Source of the DNA: M3007 sp039804245
Lineage (GTDB): Bacteria > Bacteroidota > Bacteroidia > Chitinophagales > Saprospiraceae
Assembly (NCBI GenBank): GCA_039804245.1
Contig: JBDLWO010000104.1
Span: 1 to 16,595 of the forward strand
Length of the DNA stretch: 16,595 nucleotides
Reading direction: 5' to 3'
The notes beneath the pieces are model-generated. The model did not search any database and was not told the DNA's origin. It saw nothing but the letters and a program-made list of their open reading frames with translations. The position numbers and the translations under genes were made by a program. Shown here in pieces: positions 7,048 to 13,894 of this stretch (the stretch's first letter is position 1; the number at the start of each line of letters is the position of its first letter).

Positions 7048-7097
7048 GTGGCGAGAGAATCTTGAACAAGCTCGTAACCACCTTCCCGCAATTACTG

Positions 7098-7105
7098 TAA
7101 TTTTG
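7098..7105 (+). promoter_or_regulatory. Bacteroidota -7 box for the terC-exonuclease-MbnP-like operon
   Basis: TAATTTTG matches TAnnTTTG exactly and lies 35 nt before the ATG at 7140. No TTG is seen at -33. The implied leader of about 25 nt is too short for a yybP-ykoY (manganese) riboswitch, which often precedes terC-family genes elsewhere. Confidence 0.55.
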
Positions 7106-7139
7106 CGCGATTTTTGAAAAACAACTAAACACGACATAA

Positions 7140-8018
7140 ATGGACATGTTACTTTTCTCCATGCCGGATTTCACTTCAGGTGCTGTATGGGTCAGTCTGC
7201 TCACACTCACATTGCTGGAAATCGTACTCGGCGTGGATAACATCATCTTCCTTTCCATCATCAGTTCGAAGTTGCCGGTAGAGCAACAACCCAAAGCGCG
7301 CAGCATCGGTCTGATTCTTGCCATGTTGCTCAGAATCATCCTGCTTTTCGGTATCTCCTGGATCATCGGACTGAAAGATCCGCTTTTCTATGTTTCCATG
7401 CCCTGGATGGACCATTCAGATCCGTCTCACCTGCCTTTCGTAAACGGCCAGGGCCTTATCCTGCTGCTGGGCGGTATTTTCCTGTTGTACAAGGCAACAA
7501 CCGAGATTCACCACAAACTGGAAGGGGATTCATCTGAAGACGACCCGTCGGTGGCTAAAGGCAAAGCAGCTCTCAATCAGGTTATTCTCCAGATTGCACT
7601 GATCAATATAGTGTTTTCTTTCGACTCCATCCTGACAGCCGTTGGTATTGCCGACAATCTGTTCGTGATGATTGCTGCTGTAGTGATTTCCGTGCTCGTG
7701 ATGATGATCTTTTCTGGCCCGGTCAGCAAGTTTGTGAACGATCACCCCACCGTACAGATGCTGGGACTTTCATTCCTCATCCTGATCGGTTTTTCCCTTA
7801 TTGCTGAAGCAGCCCACCTCGGGCACTTTACTGAGGGCGCCATACCGAAAGGTTACCTGTATTTTGCCATATTCTTCTCGCTGTTCACCGAAATGCTGAA
7901 TATCCGGATGAAGAAAAAATCCAAAAAACCTGTTCAGCTGCACGGTTATGCCGAAACGGCGCGTAAAAGAGGCCTGCTGGATGATGATCTCCTCGATGAC
8001 ACAAAGCAGCAGAAATGA
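7140..8018 (+). CDS. TerC family integral membrane protein
   Basis: TerC-family proteins are cytoplasmic-membrane proteins linked to metal export (notably manganese), to metalation of exported enzymes and, in Ter clusters, to tellurite resistance. This 292-residue protein has about seven hydrophobic helices and the family's two acidic membrane motifs: LEIVLGVDNIIF (Glu27, Asp33) and INIVFSFDSILTAVGI (Asp162). A hydrophilic cytoplasmic loop (about 123-145, HHKLEGDSSEDDPS) and a charged tail (RKRGLLDDDLLDD) are present. The ATG at 7140 has no competitor and sits 35 nt after a -7 box. Its stop overlaps the exonuclease start by 4 bp (ATGA), so the two are translationally coupled. No other ter genes (terZABDE) are visible, so a metal-homeostasis role is likelier than tellurite resistance. 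Confidence 0.93.
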   Translation: MDMLLFSMPDFTSGAVWVSLLTLTLLEIVLGVDNIIFLSIISSKLPVEQQPKARSIGLILAMLLRIILLFGISWIIGLKDPLFYVSMPWMDHSDPSHLPFVNGQGLILLLGGIFLLYKATTEIHHKLEGDSSEDDPSVAKGKAALNQVILQIALINIVFSFDSILTAVGIADNLFVMIAAVVISVLVMMIFSGPVSKFVNDHPTVQMLGLSFLILIGFSLIAEAAHLGHFTEGAIPKGYLYFAIFFSLFTEMLNIRMKKKSKKPVQLHGYAETARKRGLLDDDLLDDTKQQK

Positions 8019-8818
8019 GGATAAATCTCTCCCGCGATCTGGTGTTTTTTGATCTGGAAACTACCGGCCTGAACGTGATTCGCGACCGGGTCGTACAGAT
8101 CGCCATGGTGAAGCTCCGGAAAGATGGTGGTCCCGACGAAACCTTGTCCACACTCATCAACCCCGGTATTCCCATATCGGAAGAGTCCATGATGATTCAC
8201 GGCATTACGCCCAAAGATCTGGCCAACAAGCCGTCTTTCAGTCAGCTGGCACAGCAAATATGGGATTTCATAGGTGATGCCGATCTGGCTGGCTACAATT
8301 CCAACCGGTTCGATGTGCCCATGCTCATGGAGGAGTTCGCACGCGTGGGAATGGAACTGGATGTGTCGAAACGGCGGCTCATTGATGTTCAGCGTATTTT
8401 CTACAAAATGGAGCCCCGGACGCTCAAGGCGGCTTATCGCCTGTACTGCCAGAAAGAACTCGCTGACGCGCACGACGCACTCGCAGATGTGCGTGCGACC
8501 ATCGAAGTACTGCACGGCCAGCTGGAGGCCTATGAGGGCAAGGACCTGATTGACGAAGATGGCAATGTCATGCCTGCACCCATAAAAAATGATGTCCAGG
8601 CGCTTCATGATTTCACCAACGACCTGAATTTTCTTGATGCCACGCAGCGACTGAAGGTGCAGCCCGACGGAACAGTAGTTTTCAACTTCGGCAAATACGT
8701 GGGGCAACCGGTGCTCACCGTTCTTCGTCAGGAGAAAAACTACGGATTCTGGATCCTGGAGAAGGAGTTCTCTTCACAGGTGAAACAGATTATCAGGCAA
8801 ATGATGAAACAAATCTGA
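8015..8818 (+). CDS. DnaQ-like DEDDh 3'-5' exonuclease with C-terminal DUF3820-like domain
   Basis: This is a predicted metal-dependent 3'-5' exonuclease on DNA or RNA, related to the proofreading subunit of DNA polymerase III. All five DEDDh residues are visible: FFDLETTG (Asp13, Glu15), SNRFDVPML (Asp100) and DAHDALADV (His153, Asp158). IHGIT (62-65) is the usual second exonuclease motif. A linker (about 170-210) leads to a C-terminal module of about 60 residues with FNFGKYVGQPVLTVL and YGFWILEKEF, which fits the DUF3820 family (FGK...G...Y..WIL). The protein has 267 residues. It overlaps terC by 4 bp and overlaps the next gene by one base (TGATG), so all three are probably made from one mRNA. 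Why an exonuclease is coupled to a membrane metal protein and a lipoprotein is unclear; the operon may only share expression. Confidence 0.9.
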   Translation: MRINLSRDLVFFDLETTGLNVIRDRVVQIAMVKLRKDGGPDETLSTLINPGIPISEESMMIHGITPKDLANKPSFSQLAQQIWDFIGDADLAGYNSNRFDVPMLMEEFARVGMELDVSKRRLIDVQRIFYKMEPRTLKAAYRLYCQKELADAHDALADVRATIEVLHGQLEAYEGKDLIDEDGNVMPAPIKNDVQALHDFTNDLNFLDATQRLKVQPDGTVVFNFGKYVGQPVLTVLRQEKNYGFWILEKEFSSQVKQIIRQMMKQI

Positions 8819-9642
8819 TGCGTACCCGACGGTTACTGTTTATTGCCGGGCTGATTGTCGCCCTTATTGCCAATGCCTGCTACGAATCACAGCAGGCATG
8901 CCTGGATGTCAGGGCAGTCAATTACTACGCCGGCGCCGACGAAAATTGCTGCTGCCGATACCCGAAACTGATTCTTTCCTCAGATCAGGTATATGACACG
9001 CTGCTTTTCAGGCTCGACTCTCTGTACCCTGCCGATAACGGACAGCTTTTCCGGATCAAAAACATTGTATTCTATATTTCAGATGTGGAACTTGGAAGGG
9101 CCGGTGAAACAGTGCGCAGCAGCGATTCACTGCAGCTCCGGCTTTACAATGTCTCCGGGAATGATACCCTGAGACAATGGCTCAGGGATGACGCCACGCT
9201 TGTACGCCGCTCGCCGCTCGACAATCAGGTGGCTACATTCAGTGATGACGGTAATTTCGACAGAATAAAGTTCAGAATCGGTCTTTCAGACGATCTCGAC
9301 AGGGTCATACCTGCACTGGCGCCTGCCTCGCACCCGCTTTATTCACAAAAGGAAAACCTGCACAACGGCGATGGATATGTATTCCTGCGGGCGGTTATCG
9401 TGCGAAACAGTGATCCCTCTCTCACCCCCGATACACTCGACCTGACAGCCCCGGATATTCCCGATCTGTTCATTGAGTCGCAGGGAGATTTTTACCACGA
9501 ACTCGGGCGTGACTTCAGACTGACTTTGCACGCCGACTGGGCCCGCCTGTTCGACGGAGTGGATTTGTCTGTTTACGACATACCCCAATGGAAAATCAGA
9601 ATGGCCTCCAACCTCCGGGATGTTTTTTCTGTTTCACAGTAA
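8818..9642 (+). CDS. MbnP-like lipoprotein, diverged, without the tryptophan pair
   Basis: This is a probable periplasmic or surface lipoprotein of the MbnP-like (copper-binding) family. It starts MRTRRLLFIAGLIVALIANAC, with Cys21 as the likely lipid site in a weak lipobox. A Cys-rich segment follows: ACLDVRAVNYYAGADE, then CCC at 44-46. This resembles the 'C-D-x-A-x-N-Y-x-x-x-A' unit common in Bacteroidota exported proteins. Family-like features are GQLFRIKNIVFYISDVELG (about 75-93), FDRIKFRIG, GYVFLRAV (about 186-193) and LTLHADWARLFDGVDL (about 235-250). At the place where the downstream paralogue has YWLGWRSYIF, this protein has LHNGDGYVF, so both tryptophans are absent. The FHLG-like segment is also not evident. 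It may bind metal differently or be a partner of the next gene product. The ATG overlaps the exonuclease stop. Confidence 0.72.
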   Translation: MRTRRLLFIAGLIVALIANACYESQQACLDVRAVNYYAGADENCCCRYPKLILSSDQVYDTLLFRLDSLYPADNGQLFRIKNIVFYISDVELGRAGETVRSSDSLQLRLYNVSGNDTLRQWLRDDATLVRRSPLDNQVATFSDDGNFDRIKFRIGLSDDLDRVIPALAPASHPLYSQKENLHNGDGYVFLRAVIVRNSDPSLTPDTLDLTAPDIPDLFIESQGDFYHELGRDFRLTLHADWARLFDGVDLSVYDIPQWKIRMASNLRDVFSVSQ

Positions 9643-9650
9643 GTTTCCAT

Positions 9651-9658
9651 TAACTTTG
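9651..9658 (+). promoter_or_regulatory. Bacteroidota -7 box for the MbnP-peroxidase operon
   Basis: TAACTTTG matches TAnnTTTG exactly, 9 nt after the preceding stop codon and 45 nt before the ATG at 9703. No clear -33 TTG is present. It would allow this pair to be expressed apart from the terC operon, while read-through from that operon remains possible. Confidence 0.6.
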
Positions 9659-9702
9659 CTGTATTATCCGTGATCCGGGACAAGCACTAAACAAATAAAA
9701 AC

Positions 9703-10461
9703 ATGAAAAACGTCATTATGTCCGCTTTGGCAGCCGCAGCCCTTTTGTCGGCTTCTGCCTGCAGGGAACCCGAAGATCCGGGCGTGGATTTCGCCGTCAA
9801 CTTCAAAGCCACCTACGACAGCGCCCGTCTCGAAAAAAACAAACCGTATAACTTCGACGCCACGCAAATTGTGGTACAGCGATACAGATTATACCTCTCG
9901 GATATTGCGCTCATCAAAGATACCACCATCACCCCTGTAACAGATGTGGTGTATCTCGATTTCACACCTGATCAGGCAGCCTCCGACCTGAGTGCCACTC
10001 CGCGAATTGTATTTTCAGGCATCCCGGCAGGTGAGTATGACGGTATCCGTATCGGGTTTGGCGTCAATGCCACCAATAATGCAAAACAACCTTCCGATTT
10101 TCCCGCGGGAAGTCCGCTCGCCAATGAAATTGACTACTGGCTCGGCTGGAGAAGCTATATTTTCACCGTGCTCGACGGCCGGATGGACTCCGACAAGGAC
10201 GGCAACATGGATCTCCCTTACTCCTATCACTGCGGGTCCGATCCCGTTTACAGGGTTTTCACTTTCAACCAGCATATCCATGTGGAAGATGGTCATCCCG
10301 AGCTCAACATCGAATTTGATATTCGCAAACTGCTCCTGAACGACAACGGAACCTACTACGATATACTGGCCAATAACGCCACTTCCAATCTCGTGACCGA
10401 TACACGGGTGGCTGAAGATATATCCAGCCACTATGATACTGCCACCACCATCAAACAGTGA
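9703..10461 (+). CDS. MbnP-family copper-binding lipoprotein
   Basis: MbnP is a periplasmic metalloprotein in which a tryptophan is oxidised to kynurenine by its diheme partner MbnH, creating a copper site. This 252-residue homologue has a lipoprotein signal (MKNVIMSALAAAALLSASAC, Cys20) and the family landmarks. These are VVQRYRLYLSDIALI (about 57-71), FSGIPAGEYDGIRIGFGVN (about 104-122), the aromatic motif DYWLGWRSYIFTVLDG (Trp146, Trp149), YSYHCGSD (His176) in place of the usual FxHxG, and HIHVEDGHPELNIEFDI near the end (His191, His193, His198). An acidic DSDKDGNMD (162-170) may bind calcium. The start is the first ATG after the promoter. It is followed after 6 nt by the diheme peroxidase, as expected for an MbnP/MbnH pair. 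No methanobactin gene is visible. Which tryptophan would be modified cannot be told from this sequence. Confidence 0.85.
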   Translation: MKNVIMSALAAAALLSASACREPEDPGVDFAVNFKATYDSARLEKNKPYNFDATQIVVQRYRLYLSDIALIKDTTITPVTDVVYLDFTPDQAASDLSATPRIVFSGIPAGEYDGIRIGFGVNATNNAKQPSDFPAGSPLANEIDYWLGWRSYIFTVLDGRMDSDKDGNMDLPYSYHCGSDPVYRVFTFNQHIHVEDGHPELNIEFDIRKLLLNDNGTYYDILANNATSNLVTDTRVAEDISSHYDTATTIKQ

Positions 10462-10467
10462 TTTGAT

Positions 10468-11625
10468 ATGAGAAAGGTACTGCGTATTCAATATTTTGGC
10501 CTGCTGCTGCTCGGGGCCATCTTTTTCTTTCAGTGTCGGGACGGAAACACACCTCTCACGCCTGGTGACGGAGATCTGACGGACATAGCGTACGATCCCA
10601 GGCCTTACGTTGTTCCCAAACCCGCGCATTTCCCGGAAGTCCCGTTCCCTGCCGACAATCCCTTCACAGTGGATGGCATAGCACTCGGCCGCCGGTTGTT
10701 CTATGACCCGATCCTTTCTGCGGATAGTTCCATGTCGTGTTCCGGTTGTCATCTTCCCCGGGGCAGCTTCACCGATAACTACGCAGTTTCTACAGGAATT
10801 GACGGTATTGCAGGCAAGCGAAGCTCCATGTCGCTGCTCAATATCGCGTATGCCACCAATGGCCTTTTCTGGGATGGACGTATCAAAACACTTGAAGAAC
10901 AGGCACTGCTCCCGGTGGAAGATCCCATAGAGCTGCATACAACCTGGCCGAATGTGATCGAAAAACTCAAAAAACACCCGACTTATCCGGAATATTTCCG
11001 GAAAGCATTCGGTATAGCCAACACCAGTGAAATTACAAAAGAGCTGGCAGCAAAGGCCATTGCACAGTTTGAGCGAATCCTGATCAGCAGCGGTACCTCC
11101 AAATTCGACCAGTTCATTAACGGTAATATTGACGCGCTCGATGAAGAGGAGCTCGATGGCAAACTTATGTTCTTTGATGAAGGAGCAGCCTACAATCTCC
11201 CGGATGCCCAGTGCTTCCACTGCCATGGAGGCATCACGCTGACCGGCAACCAGTTTTTCAACAACGGTATTGACAGCGTGGCCTCTCTGGATAATTTCAC
11301 CGACAAGGGACTGGGGGGCGTAACCGGAAACAGATTTCACAACGGAAAATTCCGGACACCCACAGTCAGAAACATAGCCTTCTCGGCCCCGTATATGCAC
11401 GACGGCCGGTTCCAGACACTCGAAGAAGCAGTAGCACAGTACGCTGACAACGGTTTTGGAGTAGAAAATGAGGACATCTTTATTGGCCAGATGGGCTTCC
11501 CGCTCGGCAATGGAAAATACTCCGGACTGAATGCCTATCACCAGCGCGCACTCGTGAAGTTCCTTCATGCGCTGACGGATACAGTGGCAATCAACAATCC
11601 TGATTTCCAGAATCCGTTCAAGTAA
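10468..11625 (+). CDS. Diheme cytochrome c peroxidase/MauG family protein, probable MbnH
   Basis: Members of this superfamily either reduce periplasmic peroxide or, as MauG and MbnH, oxidise residues on a partner protein through high-valent diheme iron. The 385-residue protein has an N-terminal hydrophobic segment ending in FFFQC (Cys23), probably a lipoprotein signal, and two c-type heme sites: CSGCH (91-95) and CFHCH (249-253). Other family landmarks are LGRRLFYDP, NGLFWDGR (Trp135), KFRTPTVRNIAFSAPYMHDGR (294-314) and TLEEAVAQY. The methionine in YMHDG (Met310) is where classical peroxidases carry their axial ligand; MauG has a tyrosine. I did not align this region, so ligand identity should be treated as open. 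The 6-nt spacing behind the MbnP gene argues for an MbnH-like role on that protein. An ordinary peroxidase is the alternative. Confidence 0.9.
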   Translation: MRKVLRIQYFGLLLLGAIFFFQCRDGNTPLTPGDGDLTDIAYDPRPYVVPKPAHFPEVPFPADNPFTVDGIALGRRLFYDPILSADSSMSCSGCHLPRGSFTDNYAVSTGIDGIAGKRSSMSLLNIAYATNGLFWDGRIKTLEEQALLPVEDPIELHTTWPNVIEKLKKHPTYPEYFRKAFGIANTSEITKELAAKAIAQFERILISSGTSKFDQFINGNIDALDEEELDGKLMFFDEGAAYNLPDAQCFHCHGGITLTGNQFFNNGIDSVASLDNFTDKGLGGVTGNRFHNGKFRTPTVRNIAFSAPYMHDGRFQTLEEAVAQYADNGFGVENEDIFIGQMGFPLGNGKYSGLNAYHQRALVKFLHALTDTVAINNPDFQNPFK

Positions 11626-11932
11626 CGGCAGCCGGATGGTGCCGAATCTGGGAATAAATTGATGCAACCGGGCATGTATGGAACAGTTTTTGCAGGCTGT
11701 TTACGTATATGCCCGATTTTTTAGTGAAACACTCATTCAGAGCTTGTCCAGGATTCTCTCGCCGGGTCAAAAACTGACAAAAAACACGCTTTTTTTGCCG
11801 TTGGCAGAAAATCCTGAACAAGCGCCTGGTCCCCGATAATTGCGACATAAACCGAATTGTTTCCAGACGGAGGCGCCTTTTCTGTTTGCCAGGCATGACC
11901 TGTCGGACAGTTATCCTGAAAAAAGCAACAAA
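11626..11932. other. 307-bp intergenic region with shared repeat element and possible promoter
   Basis: No gene is supported. After the peroxidase stop there is a weak inverted repeat (CGGCA...TGCCG) without a T-run. Next comes the repeat element at 11740-11823. A candidate promoter for the protease follows: TTG at 11857-11859, then TCTGTTTG at 11881-11888 (one mismatch to TAnnTTTG, 21-nt spacing). That would start transcription near 11895 and give a leader of about 38 nt. Confidence 0.5.
11740..11826. repeat. About 85-bp intergenic element with terminal inverted repeats
   Basis: GCTTGTCCAGGATTCT (11742-11757) and AAAATCCTGAACAAGC (11808-11823) are inverted copies with 14 of 16 bases matching. 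Between them lies an A/T-run block (11768-11799) that also occurs in the gap at 6940-6972. The form is like a small MITE or hairpin repeat, although no target-site duplication was recognised. An alternative is a conserved cis-regulatory block, since both copies precede secreted-protein genes in the same orientation. Confidence 0.65.
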
Positions 11933-13858
11933 ATGCGAAGCCGATTTACAATTATCGCACTACTGATTGCCTGTCGCGCTCACGCGCAATGGTCGGAAGG
12001 TGGTACTCCCGCCAGTTTTCTGCCGGAAATTCAGGCATTCATCTCTGGCAAAGCCTCCGCAATAATCAATGTAGCATCGGTTGACCGCGACGCCATGCTG
12101 CTCGAAGACAGCAAAACACCCGGGCAAACCCGCTTCGCTGCTCCGGTGGAGGCAGATATCACACTGCTCAAAGATGGTTTGGTATCTGAATTGCCCGACG
12201 GCCGAAAAATATGGCAATGCACTGTACGCTCGGCCGGCGCCATCGGACTGACCCTGATATTTGACCGTTTTTACCTGCCTGAGGGAGCCCGTTTTTTCGC
12301 CTTCACTCCCGAAAAAAATAGGGTTCTGGGGGCTTATACCACACAGAGCTGCCTCCCGTCAGGCAAATTTCTGATTGGTATTCTTCCCGGCGAAGCAGTT
12401 GTCATGGAGTGTATTTTCCCGGCCGGAAGTACGCCGGATATCCACCTGAACCGGGTAGATGCCTCCTACGACCGGGTAGCCATGGGCGCAGAATTCGATT
12501 TCGGACAATCTCTGTCGTGCAACGTCAACGTCAACTGCCCCGCAGGTACCAACTGGCAACAGGAAAAAAAGGGGATTGCCCGCATTCTGATGGTTTTTCA
12601 GGGTGGAGAGGCCTGGTGCAGCGGCACGCTCGTTGCCAATACCTCCGGATCTTACGAGCCTTACTTTCTGACCGCCCACCACTGTCAGTTGTTGCTTTCC
12701 AATCCACAGTTTGATCTCTGGCGTTTCGATTTTGATTACGAAACAGCAGGTTGTACCAATCCTGCTACCGAACCTGCAGCAAAATCAGTGCTTGGCTGCA
12801 CAAGAACTGCTTTCAGGACTGAAACCGATTTTATGCTGCTGAAGCTCAACCCGATACCCACATCCTGGGAGGTGTATTTCAACGGTTGGGATCGCGATAA
12901 TACCCCCACTACAATTTCGGCAGGATCTGTTATGATCCATCATCCGAAGGGTGATATCAAGAAAATATCAGTGGAGGATCAGGCGGCTAACGTACACCCC
13001 AATACCCTGAACTGGGGTGGTATTTTCGGAATCAGTCCCGTTAACTCGCACTGGAGAACTGTCCCTGATGTGGGTATCCAGGAGCCCGGCTCTTCGGGAA
13101 GTCCGCTGTTTGATCCGGGCAAGCGCATACGCGGACAGTTGCACGGCGGAAGTGTGAACCAGAACAATCCGTGTATCATGACGGGCGTCTATTACGGCCG
13201 CTTCAACCAGTCGTGGGATCAGGGCAGCAGCAGTTCAGCGCGGCTGAAAGAGTGGCTCGATCCGGGCAATACCGGCGCGATTACACAGAATGGTTACCTG
13301 CGACCTGCCGTAGCTGGCTTTGATTTGGGAGGAAAGGTGAAAACTCACTCGGGAGTCAATATGTCCGGTGTAAAAGTCGAACTGACCTCTGCCAATGGCG
13401 TCGCCCTGACTGCCACCACTGATACGGACGGTAATTTCCTGTTCGATAACCTGCCGGCGGGTGGCCCCTATTCGGTCTCGGCCTTCCGCGATACCAACGA
13501 TCTGAACGGAGTGACTACCTATGATCTTGTTCTTGCCTCAAAACATATCCTCGGCATTGAAGCCCTCGACTCGCCCTGGAAAATAATCGCGGCTGATTCG
13601 AATAACAGCAAATCCCTTACCACTTCTGATGTGGTGGAAACGCGAAAAGTCATTCTCGGAGTCAGTACAAACTTCCCCTCCAATACATCGTGGCGATTTT
13701 TCCCCGAAAATACTACATTTGCCAATCCGACCAACCCTTTCACCGGAACATTTCCATTGCAAACGATGAGCATTAATCTGCAGGCAGATACGCTCAATGT
13801 CAATTTTCTGGGAGTTAAAATCGGAGACACCAATAACACCGCCGATCCCGGCCAGTAG
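11933..13858 (+). CDS. Secreted trypsin-fold serine protease (lysyl-endopeptidase-like) with dockerin-like repeats
   Basis: This is an exported endopeptidase. I chose the ATG at 11933 because it gives a clean signal peptide (MRSRFTIIALLIACRAHAQ). The frame is open to a TTG at 11840 but the extra 31 residues are not signal-like. The protein has 641 residues. A propeptide-like region (20-185) precedes the protease domain (about 195-460). The triad residues are His250 (FLTAHHC), Asp299 (ETDFMLLKLN) and Ser388 (EPGSSGSPLFD), followed by RGQLHGGS, as in Achromobacter lysyl endopeptidase. A carboxypeptidase-regulatory/SdrD-like beta domain follows (about 465-520, TDTDGNFLFDNLPAG). Then come two dockerin/EF-hand-like loops, DTNDLNGVTTYD (520-531) and DSNNSKSLTTSD (555-566), and the end GVKIGDTNNTADPGQ. 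In Bacteroidota such modules are usually followed by a T9SS sorting domain; here the protein stops without one. Lysine specificity is doubtful: the position I match to the S1 aspartate is Val419 (TGVYYGR). Confidence 0.85.
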   Translation: MRSRFTIIALLIACRAHAQWSEGGTPASFLPEIQAFISGKASAIINVASVDRDAMLLEDSKTPGQTRFAAPVEADITLLKDGLVSELPDGRKIWQCTVRSAGAIGLTLIFDRFYLPEGARFFAFTPEKNRVLGAYTTQSCLPSGKFLIGILPGEAVVMECIFPAGSTPDIHLNRVDASYDRVAMGAEFDFGQSLSCNVNVNCPAGTNWQQEKKGIARILMVFQGGEAWCSGTLVANTSGSYEPYFLTAHHCQLLLSNPQFDLWRFDFDYETAGCTNPATEPAAKSVLGCTRTAFRTETDFMLLKLNPIPTSWEVYFNGWDRDNTPTTISAGSVMIHHPKGDIKKISVEDQAANVHPNTLNWGGIFGISPVNSHWRTVPDVGIQEPGSSGSPLFDPGKRIRGQLHGGSVNQNNPCIMTGVYYGRFNQSWDQGSSSSARLKEWLDPGNTGAITQNGYLRPAVAGFDLGGKVKTHSGVNMSGVKVELTSANGVALTATTDTDGNFLFDNLPAGGPYSVSAFRDTNDLNGVTTYDLVLASKHILGIEALDSPWKIIAADSNNSKSLTTSDVVETRKVILGVSTNFPSNTSWRFFPENTTFANPTNPFTGTFPLQTMSINLQADTLNVNFLGVKIGDTNNTADPGQ

Positions 13859-13894
13859 GTTCGGGTGGCATTCATTCAAGTCAATTAATCTTAT

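Larger units (their letters stand above)
6862..7073. repeat. Intergenic region carrying repeat blocks shared with 11740-11823
   Basis: This divergent 299-bp gap (6841-7139) holds no gene. Three parts recur in the gap at 11626-11932. (1) 7050-7073 is the reverse complement of 11740-11763 with 22 of 24 bases identical. (2) 6940-6972 is the reverse complement of 11768-11799 with 29 of 33 aligned columns identical. (3) AGAATCCTGAACACGC at 6862-6877 and AGAATCTTGAACAAGC at 7056-7071 are two direct copies of a 16-mer that occurs as an inverted pair at the other site. A/T runs inflate the middle match, but the order and spacing of blocks make chance unlikely. The remainder holds the two divergent promoters and a hairpin. 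Confidence 0.7.

Noticed and set aside
7106..7139. yybP-ykoY manganese riboswitch upstream of the terC-family gene
   Set aside because: The predicted leader is only about 25-35 nt and none of the conserved riboswitch loops is visible in the gap.
6764..7366. Minus-strand open frame of 200 codons across the divergent gap between the T9SS protein and terC
   Set aside because: Half is antisense to terC and the rest is repeat and promoter sequence; the product shows no family features.
7946..8707. Minus-strand open frame of 253 codons opposite the exonuclease
   Set aside because: It covers a gene with all five DEDDh residues on the plus strand; no motif or promoter supports the antisense frame.
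11626..11645. Rho-independent terminator after the peroxidase gene
   Set aside because: The CGGCA/TGCCG stem is only 5 bp and no T-run follows.
10015..11667. Long minus-strand open frame (550 codons) opposite the MbnP and peroxidase genes
   Set aside because: The plus strand here encodes proteins with clear heme and MbnP motifs and good operon spacing. The antisense product has no recognisable domain and looks like a codon-bias shadow.
11840..11932. TTG at 11840 as the protease start
   Set aside because: It would add 31 residues before a well-formed signal peptide; the ATG at 11933 is preferred.
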